Below are positions 22,194 to 37,200 of a DNA stretch of 64,000 nt, in pieces; positions within the stretch are counted from its first letter, which is position 1, and the number at the start of each line of letters is the position of its first letter. The stretch is from Dipylidium caninum. Its lineage: Eukaryota > Platyhelminthes > Cestoda > Cyclophyllidea > Dipylidiidae. Under the pieces are notes generated by a model. It was given only the letters and a program-made list of their open reading frames with translations, ran no database searches and was not told the origin of the DNA. The stretch spans positions 682,001 through 746,000 of the forward strand of contig QEYB01001208.1 of the NCBI GenBank assembly GCA_017562135.1, written 5' to 3'. Made by a program: the position numbers and the translations under genes.

Positions 22194-25100
22194 CAAATAA
22201 GAGGACCTGAAATTGGCATGCATGCCAATGCTAATATTATGGGGAGATCTCCTGTCGCTGTCTGCTATGGCACTGCGCTTGTTTGTAGACTTCGAAATAA
22301 GGTTGGTCTGAAAGGTCGGACTCTCCCCACTTGAAACAGTTCATTTGAATTAAGATTGGTGAACAGACGAGAGCAGACTTACAGAAACATGGCATATTTG
22401 TCGGTGGTCGGAGCGAAGTTGGACTCACGGGTGTGTTGATGCAATGGTGATAGGATGATGCCATCTATGACACTCCCTTTTGGGGGCAAGAGCAGCGTGT
22501 CATCGGTGTAAAATCACTCGAATAGTGGTGTCGAACCGTGGCTGCAGAAGCAGAGATGGAGAAGCCCCTCTTTGACCCCCCAACTCAAACACGGCATCAT
22601 GGGGTCGCAACTCTTAAAACTCTCTCCAATACAATGTGTTGTAAGGGTAGACACAGAAATGCATGTCCGGCAGAAAAGCGCCAAACCTTTCTTCTCAGTC
22701 GACAGCGTGTAAGTCGAAAGAGTCAGAATGGCCCATCCATTTCCTCTTTGACCGCAAATTTCTTCTCTACGTGCGAAAAAAACTTCTTCAACGAACGGAG
22801 AAGAGAATCGTCTCACCTTTCCTACTGCTACCTCCGCAATTTTCTAGAGAAGGACGGGGACGTTGGCCACTGCAGTGTCAGGGAGGCGGACGGCTCAGGC
22901 GGTGATGCCACCGAGGCTGAGAATGCGTTCACGTGGCGGGTAAGGGCACATGTGTGGCTCAGCGCCACCGCCTCGAAGCAATAAAATCGGAGACACTTCA
23001 AGGCAACGCTGACAAAAGGTCCACGTATTCAAGCCCCATTACTACCGTTAGTATTAATACCATCGGCGTCCCACTTAACAACCCGATACCACCCTCTCCT
23101 AAGAAACATGAATTGCGATTTAAAATTACCTGATCGCAAAGGTTTACAAGATAAAAAAGGGAGAAGACTTTTTTCCCATCTGTGCCTCCTCCTCAGGATG
23201 ATGCATTTGTGTGGGTGGGCGGGTTAAGTTTAGTTAGTAAAATAGGACTTTTTCACCTAGGAAACTTATCATAAATTTGCGTGCTCTTTGGCAATTTAAT
23301 TACCCTAAATGGCGGGTGAAGGATACCAGTAATTATGGTGACTTTCAACTGCTTTTCTGGCTATTTTTGAGTTGAGTCGCGCAGATTTGCCATAATGCCA
23401 TATCCGCTCCCGAGTGACTATTGTTCTTCGGTCTGCTCGCGACTTTAACTCTTTGGAAACGAGTCAGAGGGAGAAAGAGAGAGCATTGATGATATTCTCG
23501 TTCCGAATTACTGCACCAGCATTCGAGATGGTGTTTTTCAAGGGAAAATTGTTAAAATGAACAAAGCCGAGTCTGTTTAGCGCATGCATGTACGATGACG
23601 GGCTGGCGAAAGTGGCGCGCTTCGGCCGAGTGTCGCCCTACTGGCTGACAGACCCGCTTTAAATGAAGTCTTTCGTCTTCGATGTACGCATCAGAAGGCA
23701 TTCGTCGATCGACACTTTGATGCGGAGGACAAAGGAAACAGCCATAATGACCTGAACCCGACCGAAAACTGGTAAATGAGGCAGACAACTCTGTTCACAT
23801 CCTTTTCAGAGTAAGTCCTTTGCTTGGACCCACAATTGCGAAAGTATGCATGTCATAAAAAGTTTAGCGGAAGACAGATATTTTGATACAACCAGATAAA
23901 GTGGCCTGAGGCACCAAAAGTACGGGAAAGGGGAAGGCGGCGGGTTTGCGCACATTCCACTGGAGGGGGAGGGTTTTTGTGGGTTGCATCTTTTATTTAC
24001 GGTGTCGTCTCGCAAACTTCGAGGGAGAACCTACTCGAGGGCACTTTGATTACAGACAATTCAGGCACACAAAGGCAATTTAAGCGCAAAGTCTGCGTCT
24101 TGCATCATCAGGGTTGCTCAGTGTAAAGTGTTGAGGATTTAATTTGACAAGGGGCCGCGGACGCCCATTTAAATTATTACAGATTTTGCGAAAATTGAAT
24201 TTATTGAGTGAAAATTCCACGGCTGAAGAGAAATTTTCTCGCGGTTGCTGAAAGCAGCCTCGAGAAATGCGCCCAATCATTTGAGGCGAGAATTTCAGGA
24301 GCGAAATTTGTAAACCTGTGGGAAGAAGTTAAAACCACAAACCTCAGGGAGGCCAAATAAGCTGCTAGAGTGAATTGCATTGGTTGGGGTAATAATTTAA
24401 TACACACCAGAGGCGCCAATTGCCTAACTTCCAACACTCTAGAGAGTCTAGAAACTTTTTCCGTTGACAAACCAAAAAAGACGGTCTACCGGAAGGAAGG
24501 TAGCCCTAATGTTCACGAAAACACATAAAAATGTGCAGACGAGCCGGTTGCCCCCCCCCCCCCCCCGTAATTACACCGCGTTTTCCTTGGAACCGGAGCC
24601 TGTGGGGCCAGTGTGACTTCAGTGAGCCTCATACCCGCTAGCCCCGAGTATGAACGGGAATTGGGGACATTTGAAGATGTTTTCGTTTTCCCCTCTCTCC
24701 CCAACACTGACTTTCGTCTTTCACATTCACAACAGCACGGAAGTAAAGCCTCTCGGTGGCAGGTGTTTCACGAGTGCGGCTATGTTGCAGGACTTTTTCC
24801 TCATAAACTTGTGTCAGCCTTCAACGGAATGATGCAGTAAGTGGAAGAGCTTGTAAGAATCTTGAAAGGCTACACATAAAGAAGGCGCCACCGAAGTCTG
24901 CATTATACCCGTGATAATGCGTCCTGTGGGAATCTCCTCTGCCTCAAAATACTCTTGTGGGCACATCGTGTCCCTTATTCACGCCCACCTGTGCGGTAGA
25001 GGGTCAAGTCTCTTGTCAACGCAAAAACCTGTAACTGGTCGCCTTATGCTGCAAGCAAACGGTGGGGAGGAGCTGAAGAGGGACGCAGCAGCACCGCTCG

Positions 25101-28100
25101 AATGTGCACCCGAACGGGCTGTGCTGCTCAGAGTGGAAGGATATGGATAAAGCAGGGAAAGCAATAGGTCTTCACAGCTCCAATGACTCGGTCCTTGCGG
25201 GAAGGGAGAAGGCAACTCTTCTTTCCTCGAAATGCCCTTAATAGCCCTGTGGACTGCCAGTTGTGGATATTAAATGGTCGCTGCCACTGCACTCACGTAG
25301 GTAAGTTGGCGATAAAAGAAGACCGTGGAATGAATTCTGGCAAAAATGTGGCAACTTTTCAATTATTACGCCAACGCACATTTCTAGGCAGAAATTGCTG
25401 CCGTAGCAGTTGGCCAAGTAGGACTGCGAAAAATGCAAGTCTTTAAAAGAGGATAACAAAACAAGGAGGTCTCGAAAATCAGCAGTTTGTGCGAATTATT
25501 AATTAGTTAGTCCAAAAAAGTTTTCTTTTCCACATATATCAACAAACTTTTCCACGTAACTTAAAGAAAGCATTCAAATTCGACGAACTTTTGACATTCA
25601 ACTGGTCGCTTTACGTCTCCATTCAAGAGTATTCCCACCTCTTTGACACGCATTAAGGATGCTGCGATTTGTATCAGGCTTTGAGCCTTCTGCAATGCAT
25701 TAACTTCCTGCGCACAACTCGCGCTACCTCGTGTCTGATTCGCTAGTTAGGCTACTAGGAGATTGCATTTACCGCTGAGGGGAAGTTGTTTCAAGACGGG
25801 GAGTCGTCTGCAGTGAAGGCCCTTCAGCGATCTCTCGTGCCATGCTCCGCCTACGTTAGTTGGCCGAGTGGAGGCGTCTCGTCGTTGCTGGAACTGAGCT
25901 CCGCACAACGCGGGAGCGGAGAGTCGCAGTCACTTAGTGCAAGCCCGTTGTTTGTGTTGCACGAATAACGAAAAAACGGTGATGGAGGCAGACGGAGGCT
26001 GACTACAGGCTGCAAATCCCATTAGGTCAGTTGAGCAGGGCTCCACATTTCCCTAAAAAATCTTCTAAGTTGCAACTGCATTAGATTGCACTGATGCCTA
26101 TTACATTACATTGGCCAAACTTGGCACGACTATTTTGACTTCTAAACTCGGTTTGATTAATTCCCTTCTTACTGGCGGATTTGAAGTGACGACGATGTGT
26201 GAAAAAGTCATTAATTGCGCGAAGGAGGTTTTTCTTTCTAAAAGAGCGAACACCTCTCCACTACTCCATTTCATCAAGCAGTTTTTCTGTCTAACAGTGG
26301 AATTTATTTTTTTCCCCTGTTGAGTATTGCATTCCGACCGCATGAAGCTGAGGACTTCGTCCATTTCCAAAGTGCTTCGCCTACGTCCAAACTCCTCGGA
26401 TTAGGCGCCGTCGCAAGCTCTATTTGCAGGATGGCCTTATTCTCGACAATAACACCGTAAATTGCCTTTCTGGTAGGGAACAAATCGACACATTTTCAGC
26501 AGACTCAGAAATATTATTTAACATTAAATGCGCCTATTTCTTGCAAATGAATCCTGTGTTGCTTTGGTTAATCTGAAAGATGTCAAGCACATTTGTCTTT
26601 CGCGCCTTTTAGTTGCCGCGGATCAACCTTTTCGTAGTATGCATACGGTGTACAATGCGGCAGTTTCCACAGACGCCGAAAAGTTGGCTCACCTCGGAGG
26701 CGCCGTCGTCTCATCCCTCGATGCGGAAAGTTGGCTCGTTTTTCTTTTCCTCCATTCACCCATTCATGGGCACACCGGAAGCTTTGCAGCTTCGCCATTT
26801 TAAAAATTCGTGGGGCAAACCAAAGTGGGGGCTGGGACTCGCGGACGTCTGCTTAGTCCGAGCAAACATTTCGGTGACCGGTCGACACAGACTCTCGGCA
26901 GCGTTGTCCCTGAGCGAATGAAGTTTCGACTTCCACCCCTTCTTGCGGACGCCACATGCAGCGGCAGGCGCTTTTCTTAAAAGTTTGTTAAAAAATTTCG
27001 ACTTCATCAATGTAACTCATGGATTTTGCCTAAGAGGGAGCCAAATTACTTGCCCACAGGAGCAAAATGCGACAGCGAGGGGTGAGAGGTGCGAATGAAT
27101 CTGGCTGTACGAGATCAAAAATCTCAATTTTTTCCACTTGGCCCTCAGAACATCAGCTTGCCTTGCCAAAGTCCCAACCATCGAAACCCTCTTCGCCGAC
27201 GAGGAGAAGCATCCACTCCCTCGACGCCAAATTTTCAGGCGGAGACTATGTTTGTCCACTCGCCAACATCACGACGTGCCGGAGACTTTCTGGATGACGA
27301 CGGGCAACTTAGAGATGAACGTGACACTACGTATGAAGCGTCAACGCCCTTAATTTTGACAATAGCTTTCATGTGGGATACACACGCCTTCCTGGCCCCT
27401 TTTGATTGTGTAATGGTGTGGCTTGGACGAAGACTCCACTTAAGTGGGGGGCAATGAGCTCTTTCCTATCGTCTAATCCTCTCCCCTTATGTTTCACCCG
27501 CGATCCTCTTCCCCTCTTGAAGGGAAAGTGCGGCAATCAGTGGACTGAACGATGATTTAACGCCTGCAGTCGGGAATCAATGGCTTGGAAGCAGCGGAAG
27601 CCCTTATAATTTGGTATAAGCAAACCTGACGTAGGTGTGCTCGCCATAAACCCAGCCAACTCATTTAATTCATCGCATGTTCCTCACTCGGAGAAGATGG
27701 CGTGAATATTTAATGGAAGAACAGAACCCGGGATTTTTCACCCAAAACATTGAGCTACTGCCTCCGGAGAACTCGACATGGGGAATTCGGCTCTGTACGA
27801 CCCCTAAAAGACAATTTAGCGGGGCTTTTGAACTTCGCTATGACTTCTTCTGATTTGTTCGCAGCTGACCGAGTGTTTTGAATGTGTGGCCTCTGCAGCG
27901 AGGGCAGATTGGGAAGGGGGATATCTTGAGAATCTGTCTTCTTGGTCGTGTTGCCGGTTGAGTTGGCCGAGATTAATCTGAGGTTTGATGAAAATTAAGT
28001 GTTCCCTTGACCTTAAGCGGGGGGAAGAAGGCGCACACGTCGCACACCTTCACCATCCGAGATTAAACTGCCGGTCATGAGGTAACGAGCTCCTAAACGC

Positions 28101-31100
28101 GGGCCGAGCCTACCGCAGAACCGCCATTAACGGGGGGAGGAGCTGTGGTGCTCCACAACTAAGTTTTATTTGCAGGAAATCAACTGGGCTTGACCACGTC
28201 TCTGCATGTTAAGAGTAATTTTACAGCTGTTACCATCGTAAATACGAGTATTTCTGGCCGCAGCTCAGATCTACGACACCAGCGCCCCGACAAGAGCCCC
28301 TTGCACGGGTACAAATGGAGTCTCCTTCCCCTTTCTTGATGGCCGAAGTGGGTAGTGTTACATTTGACTGAAATCTCTGACACCTTCGGTGAAGCACAGG
28401 AATAATTGTGAAATTGTAACGACTCGCAGTAACGAATTATTTGAATGTGCCCACATCGAGCACCAAAGCTTCTTCCCACACAACAAGAGCCGCGGAAATG
28501 GCAACTACCCATGATTATGCATTTCAAGACTACTGACCAAGAATTCGATGAGGACGTCAAGTTTTACAGGGTAAAACGCTTTTTGGGTGGCAGAGAATCT
28601 TTGGACACTCCTTCTCTTTAGCCTCCCTCATCCACCGCCTTAACCACGCCTTGTGGGTGTCTCAGTGGGTGGAAAGCCAACACTGGTTTGCAAGACATGC
28701 ATTTCAGTTTACCCTCGTATCATTTACTCTAAATAGGGGGAAAAGTGGGGAGGCGATGGTTAACGCCTCATGAATTTTAGCAGGGAATTATAGCTTCCTG
28801 CCCTAAGTCTGCGAATTGCTTTTTGAGTTCATTTTCACGGCTGATCGCCATGGGCCATAAAAGAGCTAGTAAACCTATTCACCAATCCCGATGGCGTCTC
28901 GTAAGTTACTTTATTAATTGAGTCCAAAGTCCCCTTTCCCAGGTTTTTCCGCCACTTGGCAATTGGGCAAAAAAGTGGGCAGCTAAACGCTCTTCGTCCG
29001 TAAATCCGCCAACTCCCCAGGCCCAGTCGATGGTGTGCCGCGAGGACCGCGGAGGTGAGGACCGCCGACCTCACCTCAGATGGTTGGCACAGCCACTCTC
29101 ACTTCGCGGACACACCATCTACGAACGGAGGAGACTCCAGTCAACTAAAACGACTTCACACTTTTTCGAGGGGAGGGCGCCTAATGCTGACAAGCCGTCG
29201 CGTCTGCGTCAGAGTCTGCGACGACCAAAGGTTTATTGAGGGGATGGAGCACTAGACCAAACTACCTACCCCGTGTCAAGTAAATGCTCTTCCCACTCGA
29301 GCGAGGGAGTTCCGACGCCTTCGACAAGCGACAGGGCGCCTTTAACCCGGTCGACAAAGGGATGGTGGCGGTTAACGAGTTGGATCCATCACAACTTGGA
29401 CTTCGGCATGTCATTACGACTACCGGAATGATTGAAGTGTTTACATGGTTAGGAGTTTGTCTAAATGACAAGATGATTCTTTATTAAAGTGACGCCACGT
29501 ACACTATAAGCAAGCTAACAATATTTGAATAAAAAGATGTATTTTGGTGCAGTACTCAGTTGCAGTGTGTGAAGGCGAGTCTGAAAAGAAGAAATCGAGC
29601 CGATTAGCCACAGTTGACCGGTATCAAGCTTTAAAACCAAAGCAATGCGTCTGGCTTCCTTGATTCAGTGAAAGAAGAGTAAGATGGGTGGCAATGTGCA
29701 TTTAATTATTCCAGTAAGCTGAAGGCAAGGTACCGTTTAGTCCAAGGAGAATCGGAGATTTCGCCTGCAAGTTCAGTGGTTACCAATACACCATCCGTTT
29801 TCGGTAGTTCTGAGGTCTACCGTACCGATTCCTCATCTTCAAGATGGGTATTAAACGAATATACGTGTCTAAGTCTGCATTAGGTTCAAAATGCTTTGGA
29901 ATTTACACTTACAAACCTTCATCGTCGAGGTCCTCCAGACCATCCCTCTTCCAGTAGAGCATTCGCTTATCCTCTTCGTGGCTCTTCGGTTCTTCGGCCG
30001 AGATGGTCAGCGCGACCACGGCGAGAATGGTGAGGAAACCTGCACAAAACGCCTTCATGTCTCTCGGTTGCTGAGCCCCGAAAATGGCCTAAGTTGCGTT
30101 TTTGTAATTGGCCTCTCCCGCTGCCATTGGCCGGGCGACAATTTGTGAGGCGTTGGCCAATGACCGAGAGGCTCTGGGAGCTCACCTTTGAGTGGGCAGC
30201 CAGTCAAATTATTCCGAAGTGAAAGTAATGCGCAGTTAGCAGCTTCATTGGCATTTTGAGACCTAATTTGACCTACCTGAGCTTCGCCTTCCACGAAAGC
30301 TACTTTCCATTGTTAAGTCGAGTGACACTTAATAGTTTGCGCCGGATTTTCTAATGTCATTTGAGACTTTTGGTGTCTATTTAACTTACTGGTCCGAATA
30401 AGCACCCGAAGAGGCACCTTTTAGGCACTTTTGGGCTAAGGTGGTTTCGACTGCCTGACAGGAGCCGAGTAGTTTAGAAAACTCTCACCACAACAGTTTG
30501 AGTTGTTGTGGTACTTTGCCAATGCCAATTGCGTGTTGACAGGAGTTGCTGCACACATCATAAATAAACAAGCCCGAGGACAAATCTAAGTAAATAATAT
30601 ATGCGTGGGTAGCAAATTACTCTTTACTTTTAATAAAGAAGGCCAAATGAGTGGCGGGTGAGAGAAATAGATAACCAGAGAAGGTAGGGAAGTGGCACCT
30701 ATGTAGTCGCGCTGGCGTTCATCTTCTTGGTCGGAACCGATTAACCGTAGAGCAGCCCCACGCCACGTCAGTGTCCCGACTCGTCTGTAAGCCTCTTGGC
30801 GAATAATAATAGTAAACATTAAACCACCTATGCTCAAGTGAACATGGGCTTACGTTTACAAAGGTATCACCTTACGATAGTCTCGAGCTGAGTCAAACAC
30901 TTTCGACTTGTGTGTTTGAGTGTCAAGCCTCATCAACAAGTGTGAGGCAAGCAGATTTTAATCCGCGATTTTGTCACCTTGTGGTCTTTGAATGGGAGGA
31001 GGCGTATGGACAAGACGCAACCACAGACTCACCGCCTACTCTCACTCCCAATAACTTTTAACTGCACGAACTCCTGTCTCGACAGTCACCGCGTGGTTTG

Positions 31101-34100
31101 CGTTTCACCTCTTCGCTAGCTTCGCTAGCCTCAATGCCACGACCTAAGTGCGCTGGGCCCCGAACGCCCAGCTTGCGGTGGAAACCCTAAGTCACGCCAC
31201 AAGGGCGCTCTGCTGTTAGGCGATTCCAGTGTAGGTGCCGCGCACTTCCGAGTCGCAAAGATTTGCGCCTCAAAGTTGTTTGAATCGCTCGATCACCGCC
31301 TCCATTTGAAGATTTGTTGTCGGGCGTGGTGGCCACTAAGCAGCCAAATGAGTCTCCACCAAGTGTGTGTCTCGAGTGTTTGGAGATGGGGCAGCGGACA
31401 GTCGAGTTGGGGCGTGGCGGTGCTAACTAAGGTCGTCTGACGGAGCGCATGGGCTTGGGGCGACGGGGGAGCGGAACGCGCGACGCCGCAGTCGCTCAAC
31501 CTGCTTGTGTGCACAGCTTTTGACTATCAGGCTTCTCCTCTCCAGGCGGATTTGCTTCGGCGTCCGGCAGTAGGTGATGGTGACGAGCAAATGGCCCTTA
31601 GCCTCCCCTTGAGAATGCCCGCAGCGCCCTCTCTCGTGGTGATTTGGCCCACCAGGCCTTCAGGGCAGGCTGCTGTGAGGCGCACTTACCGTCGAATACA
31701 TCCAAATCCCCTCTGTGTCGTCTGAAAGAAGCAGCCTTAAGAAAACTGTATGTCTCTTGAATCGTACGTACCCCCCTTAAAAAGCACAACTGAATCAACA
31801 CCATTTTCAAAATCGGGTTATAATACACGCAGATGAGGGATTTCACGAATGGGCATGGCACTTCTCGTGGTCCCTACGGTCTGGCAAAAGACTGCATCCT
31901 CCAGTGTTTGGAGGAACTACGGTTAGTTTGGTGATTACGTAGAAGAAAAATACGCTTGGTTATGTGCACTCATTATTGAGGAAAATCGTCAACTTTATAA
32001 GATTACTAACATGCACATCTCCTTTCAAATGGCACAAAAATACCCGGAGAAGTGCAAAATTGAGTGTGCCAGTTAAAGAGAGGACGAAGCTGTCTCTAGA
32101 CACTTGAACAAGCACACCTCTGCGGCGGTCAGGCGGAGACCTTCCTCCAACTTCTTTTTGCCAGACACTTTGGCTGCACCCGAAGCCAGGTGGGGCATCG
32201 GGCAATGGAAGAATATAGTCGCTCTGGCCATAAGCCCGTCCACGTGAGGGCGTATGATCTGACCGAAGGGATAATGCAGTCATTAATATTTTATTTTCGT
32301 CGCTACTCCTGATTGCAACTGTACACGGGGTGCCGTGATACTCGGACAAAGGACTAACAGGGCGCAACGTACCGAACAGGATATGTCTCAAACCTGTGCC
32401 ATGTGCTCCCGAGAGATATGGTATTAGGAAAATGTTGCAAGAGCGTCGTCTTACCTTGAGAGTTGCCGCTCACACAGTCGCACCTTTGCCAACAGGCCTC
32501 AGATGGGGCGGCCACCAGCGGAGGAGGCACCCTCAGCCGGACCACTTCAGCCGGTGAGGGAGCGTGAGGAGTTCTGAAGAATGGGGGACTTTAAGAAATG
32601 CTCTCACCCACGGCATGTGATCCCGGCATCATGGCATCGCGATTAGTGGCTTGACGCTCTCTTCAACCATCACTACCTAGTGAATATGCCACAATAGAGG
32701 TGAATGATAATGCATGATTTTAATAAGGTATTATCAGCGGCGCCAGAGTCGAGGAGAATAGCGCCACCGCGAATGTTCATGAGAGTCACACCGCGGAAGG
32801 AATCGGGGGTATCCTCGCCAATGACCACGACGCGGTGGTGCGGAGGGACAATTCGAAGGAGCGATGCGGTCTCTTTATCCGACAGTAATCAGGGCAAACT
32901 GAGAGGATGAACTCAAAGGTGCTTCTGTTCTCGGACATAATTATTTGCCAGAGTTTCAAGAATCAGTGTTCAGTAGACCACAATCAACTTTTTTTGCAAG
33001 TCCATGAAGGCTTTATCACGCGGGGCGCCGATTTATCACATTGTCCGTGTACCAGAATAACAGCCACATGTACCATTGAGGAACGGAACGGAGGCGATGC
33101 TTTGTTCGCTCAATCCGTGTTAATGGGCACTCACGAAATGGCCTCCCGGTAAAGTTTATTTGGAAGTCTTTGGTGAAAAATTACATCATTTGAATTATTC
33201 GCTTACTGGCAGCGAGGAAACGCATTGACACAGCATAGCCAGTGAAGCCACAACGTTTACCTCATGATTTTGCACTTGAGTCCATCATAATTTGATGGAG
33301 CTGAAAATCTCACTCTCCCACGTGGCGAGTCCTCGGCACTATTTGGCTAGTACGCGAATAAATGGGTGGAGCAGGGGAAAAGAATGAAGTAGACCAAAAA
33401 TATCTCGAAGTGAAGTTCGTGGTGCTTAGAAAACTTTGCGCTTGGAAGAAGTTCTTCTCGCCACAGGCGGGAATTCATTTTCCTAAAGTGTAACATCTGC
33501 TTGTACACACTGACACTCACACGCGAAGGCAGTTGTCAGCGGGTCCGTGCAGCGTCACTGCTCGGCAGGTTCTGAGGAGGGCGTTCTAGTGCATCCCCAA
33601 GAACATCATTTCCATCTGTTTCCCGCCATCGCCGTGGCAGAAACCCCTTTCTCCAGACAGGCTGAAGCGCTGCATTCCTATGGAAGCATATTCGCTCATA
33701 AGTAATTCCCATGTAAGTGTTGTGGCAGGATGGGACTCGCCCCTCCCCCCCCCCACACGTAAAAATTTGGGACAGCGTTGGAGAATAACCGCTTTCTCAG
33801 ACTGACGGAGGACAACTAAGTCCTCCACTCACACCTTTCAGCTACGTGCGTCTGGAGCCCCGCCCTAATGACTTAACCACGAGTGAAGTGTGAGCTTTTA
33901 CGTCGAGTAATCACGAGTGGCTGTTGAGTCTCCTACACTTGGACTGGGCTAAAGTATACGCAGAGCATCATTGAAATTGAGTCTCATTTGATTAATCGCA
34001 ATTATCCACTTTACTGTGGTTACTAACCATGGGCAGGCGCCGTTCGCTCCTCCGCACCCAAACTCGAGGCCTCCAACTTCTCCGCTGACTTTGTGTCCGA

Positions 34101-34250
34101 CGGGCATCGCTTCTGTGAATGAACCACGCTCCTTGCGGCCGCTCAACCCAGGGACTCGTGAAGTCAATTCACTTCGGCCCCATTGTGCTCCTCTGAGGAG
34201 CGCACTCATTTTCTTCATAATAACGAGCATTTAAAGCCAACCGATAAAAT
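22194..34250. other. Gene-free, relatively GC-rich stretch
   Basis: About 12 kb have no exon that I can support on either strand. By eye the base composition is richer in G and C than the flanks. Many frames of 60-150 codons occur, on both strands and overlapping one another. This is what GC-rich DNA gives by chance. None shows a domain or a splice-consistent partner. The longest on the + strand (22538-22984) has no family resemblance. Long non-coding transcripts or decayed repeats are possible but not shown. Confidence 0.4.
24551..24566. repeat. Homopolymer run of 16 C
   Basis: Sixteen consecutive cytosines. Runs of this length are prone to polymerase slippage and sequencing error, so its exact length is unreliable. 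Confidence 0.9.
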
Positions 34251-37200
34251 TAATACTACGCTCTTCTACAAGAGACTGAATCTCCTGCGATTTTAAAAAG
34301 ACTTCAAAATGTATTCGGTAAAATATTCCTACATACTCTGCCTTTTTTCTTCCTATATCTATGGTTGATAAACAATTTTGGGGTAGTCATTTGATATACC
34401 ATACTGACTACACAAACTCTCAGCACCAATTCTACTAAAATTGTCAGAGGTGGTGTTGGGGGAAAAGGGGCTGATGCAGATTCTCTTCAATGGCAGAGGA
34501 GGAGGAAACAGTCACCTCTGCGCATGGCTTAAGGCAAATTAGGTCTCATCCTCCTACCTGGTGATGCAGCAAACACTCATGTTTAAAGTTTCTCTTTCCC
34601 AACACTTTGCAACTTGCCTTCACATTTTCTTGCGGACTAATTTAGTCCATCAAAGTCCTTAAATTGTACTTTTATTAAAGATATTTCGTCAAACACCTTA
34701 TTAACTTTGACGGGTCAGCGTCGACAACTCTCATTTATGCAACACATGCGGATTAATCTGAATTATACGGGGATAAGCTTATTTTCTCTGTTTTGCTAGA
34801 AGAGCACGAGACGGCATCTGGGGTTTCAGCCCCCTCTCCCTTAATGGGTCGCTCCTCTGACGGAAAATAAGACGTGTTAGGCTTCATTTGCCATCCCCTG
34901 GGTGTGCGAAATCAACATGAGAAAAACTGGTAACCTGAAAGCACATAAAATTTATTGTCGACACATCGGTGCATTAACACAACGCGGGCTATTTTGCAGT
35001 GCACTTATGCTGTTGTCGATTTGCAGTTAGGTCCTAATTACCACCTCCAACAGTGACGCAAACAAATGTAACTTATTATTCAGAGGACCATAGTAATGGA
35101 CATGATTCTAGAATTTTTTTCAAGTATTTACCCACAGCGTAATGTTCAGAAAGGCAGATTATACTGTTTGAGCAGGTAGATATCAATTTAACACTTACAA
35201 CCTCGCATCTCCTACTTGCTTACCTGTATTTTGTTCATTGTAACAATTTACAGCAAAAAGTTTACTCATCGTTTGGCTTTCATCCGAACGCAAACATTAA
35301 ATTCTGAGTTAAGAGGACAATTTGAGATCTTCATGATGAAACTTGCCATTAAGACCTGCCCACTCATTATGAGGCGGTAAAAAATGCTCCCGTTTTTATT
35401 ATTTGTGATCATAACGTAAAGGGAAGGTTTTTATTCTTCACGTTCTCCATGAAAGGCTTTAATCGCGACGTAATTTACTTTGTCTTTTACTGATGCTTCT
35501 AGATTGTCCCTTCAGAGTTATGGTGACCTCACAAATAACGGATGGACTTAAACAATGCCCAACTATTCCCTCCTCCTTAGCTCACTATGCAATAGCTCTC
35601 CTACGTATATGACTTTGTGTTGTTAAGTTTTATATACTTCTTCCACCTGTAAAGCGAGTGATTCCTAGAACCTGTTGCAAAATTGTCAAATAAATTTTAA
35701 ATATTTCACCTCAATCAACATCCCTTTCAACTTTGCCGATAAATTTGAAATAAGATGATGCCCATGGCGTCGTACTACAATGTACAATCTCACCTGTCTA
35801 TCTATACCTTATAGTGCTTACCCCAATCTGGGTTTATCGCAGATTACTGTCAGATTAATGGCATTTGGTGTTCCACATCCTCCAGCCCCTTATAAGCTCG
35901 GTGAATGAAAACGGTAAAGAAATGACCTCACAAAGTTTTTGAACGCCCAGCGTCAAGTATAAGAGTACTGATAAGGAAAGAAACTACGTAATATTGTAAG
36001 AAATTAGAAGTGCTTCGTTGTGTTGGCCCAACGGTTATCTAAATGATACGTATGCGGTATGTTTCAAGGGGGAGTAACCGGCGAAGTGTGTAACAAAATT
36101 CCCGCCATTCGAGCTATGATGACTCACGTAACCTATGATTGTCGAGGTCACTCGTCATGAAAATGTGCAGGAATTATATTTAGAGTCAATCATCTGCGCT
36201 CGGTTATTTGTATTAATTAGTGTTAGGCCTGCGGGCACGTAATTTGATTACTGTGTCTAATTGATGTTCGCTTATTGAGAAGCGATGTCGCTGCGAAACA
36301 TTCAGCTAAAACATTGACGGACTGGTACTGAAACTACATTGCTACAAATAAAAGAATGTGAAGACTGAGACTATGCGGTAAATTAAAAGTATAATGCTAA
36401 CTAACTATAACTCAAGACCGTGGCAGTAAATATAGTATCTGCAAAGAAATTTAATAAACCTTTCAGTTTAGCATCCAGGAAAAGATATTGTGGCTCGCAT
36501 TGATACCTTGACAGAGCACCCGTCACTTTTAACGGACAGTTTAAGTGACCCTGAGAAGTCTTCGCCTGCGTATCGTCTCGGGTCTGCGGTCTCGACGGCT
36601 GCGCTTTGTAGGGTTGACATTTATTATTGATATTTATTTTTTATTGACTGCAATTGGGTAAGGACCCCACATTAAACTAACAACAACTGGTCGGCTTTAT
36701 TATGAAATAGTCGGCTTGGTTGCCTTATTTCTCTCTACTTTCATCACATCTGTCAAACATAGTCGCTCATTCTTTCAGCAGTCCCCAATCCGTTTTCCAC
36801 CCTATTTGCGGTATATTGGGAAGCAAACAACACCGCAACTTAGTCTTGTTGCGAAAGCCAGGGTCTTTCGATGTTTTACTTGAAGCCGCTTAAGATTTCA
36901 CATAATAAGATCCGATACACCATCAAAGTTACACTGCCTAATATGATATTTTTTAACGAAATCTTAGGATATATATATAGTCTGGTGTGTGGGTAACACT
37001 TACGTCTTATGTGAGCCAACTTTTATATATTTTAGTTGTCGTCCAAATGATGTCGTATTCAACCTATTCGCTCATTCTCGCTGCGTTTACTGTTCTTTTT
37101 GCTCTGTTCCTTTTGTGGATGGGCAAAACCCCATTAGCAGTTTATTATCAACACGTAAGAAAATCTCGTATTTCAACTACTTGTCTCTTGAAGTAATTAT

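Noticed and set aside
22538..22984. 148-codon + strand frame
   Set aside because: No domain, no splice partner and overlapping frames on both strands in a GC-rich stretch; likely chance.
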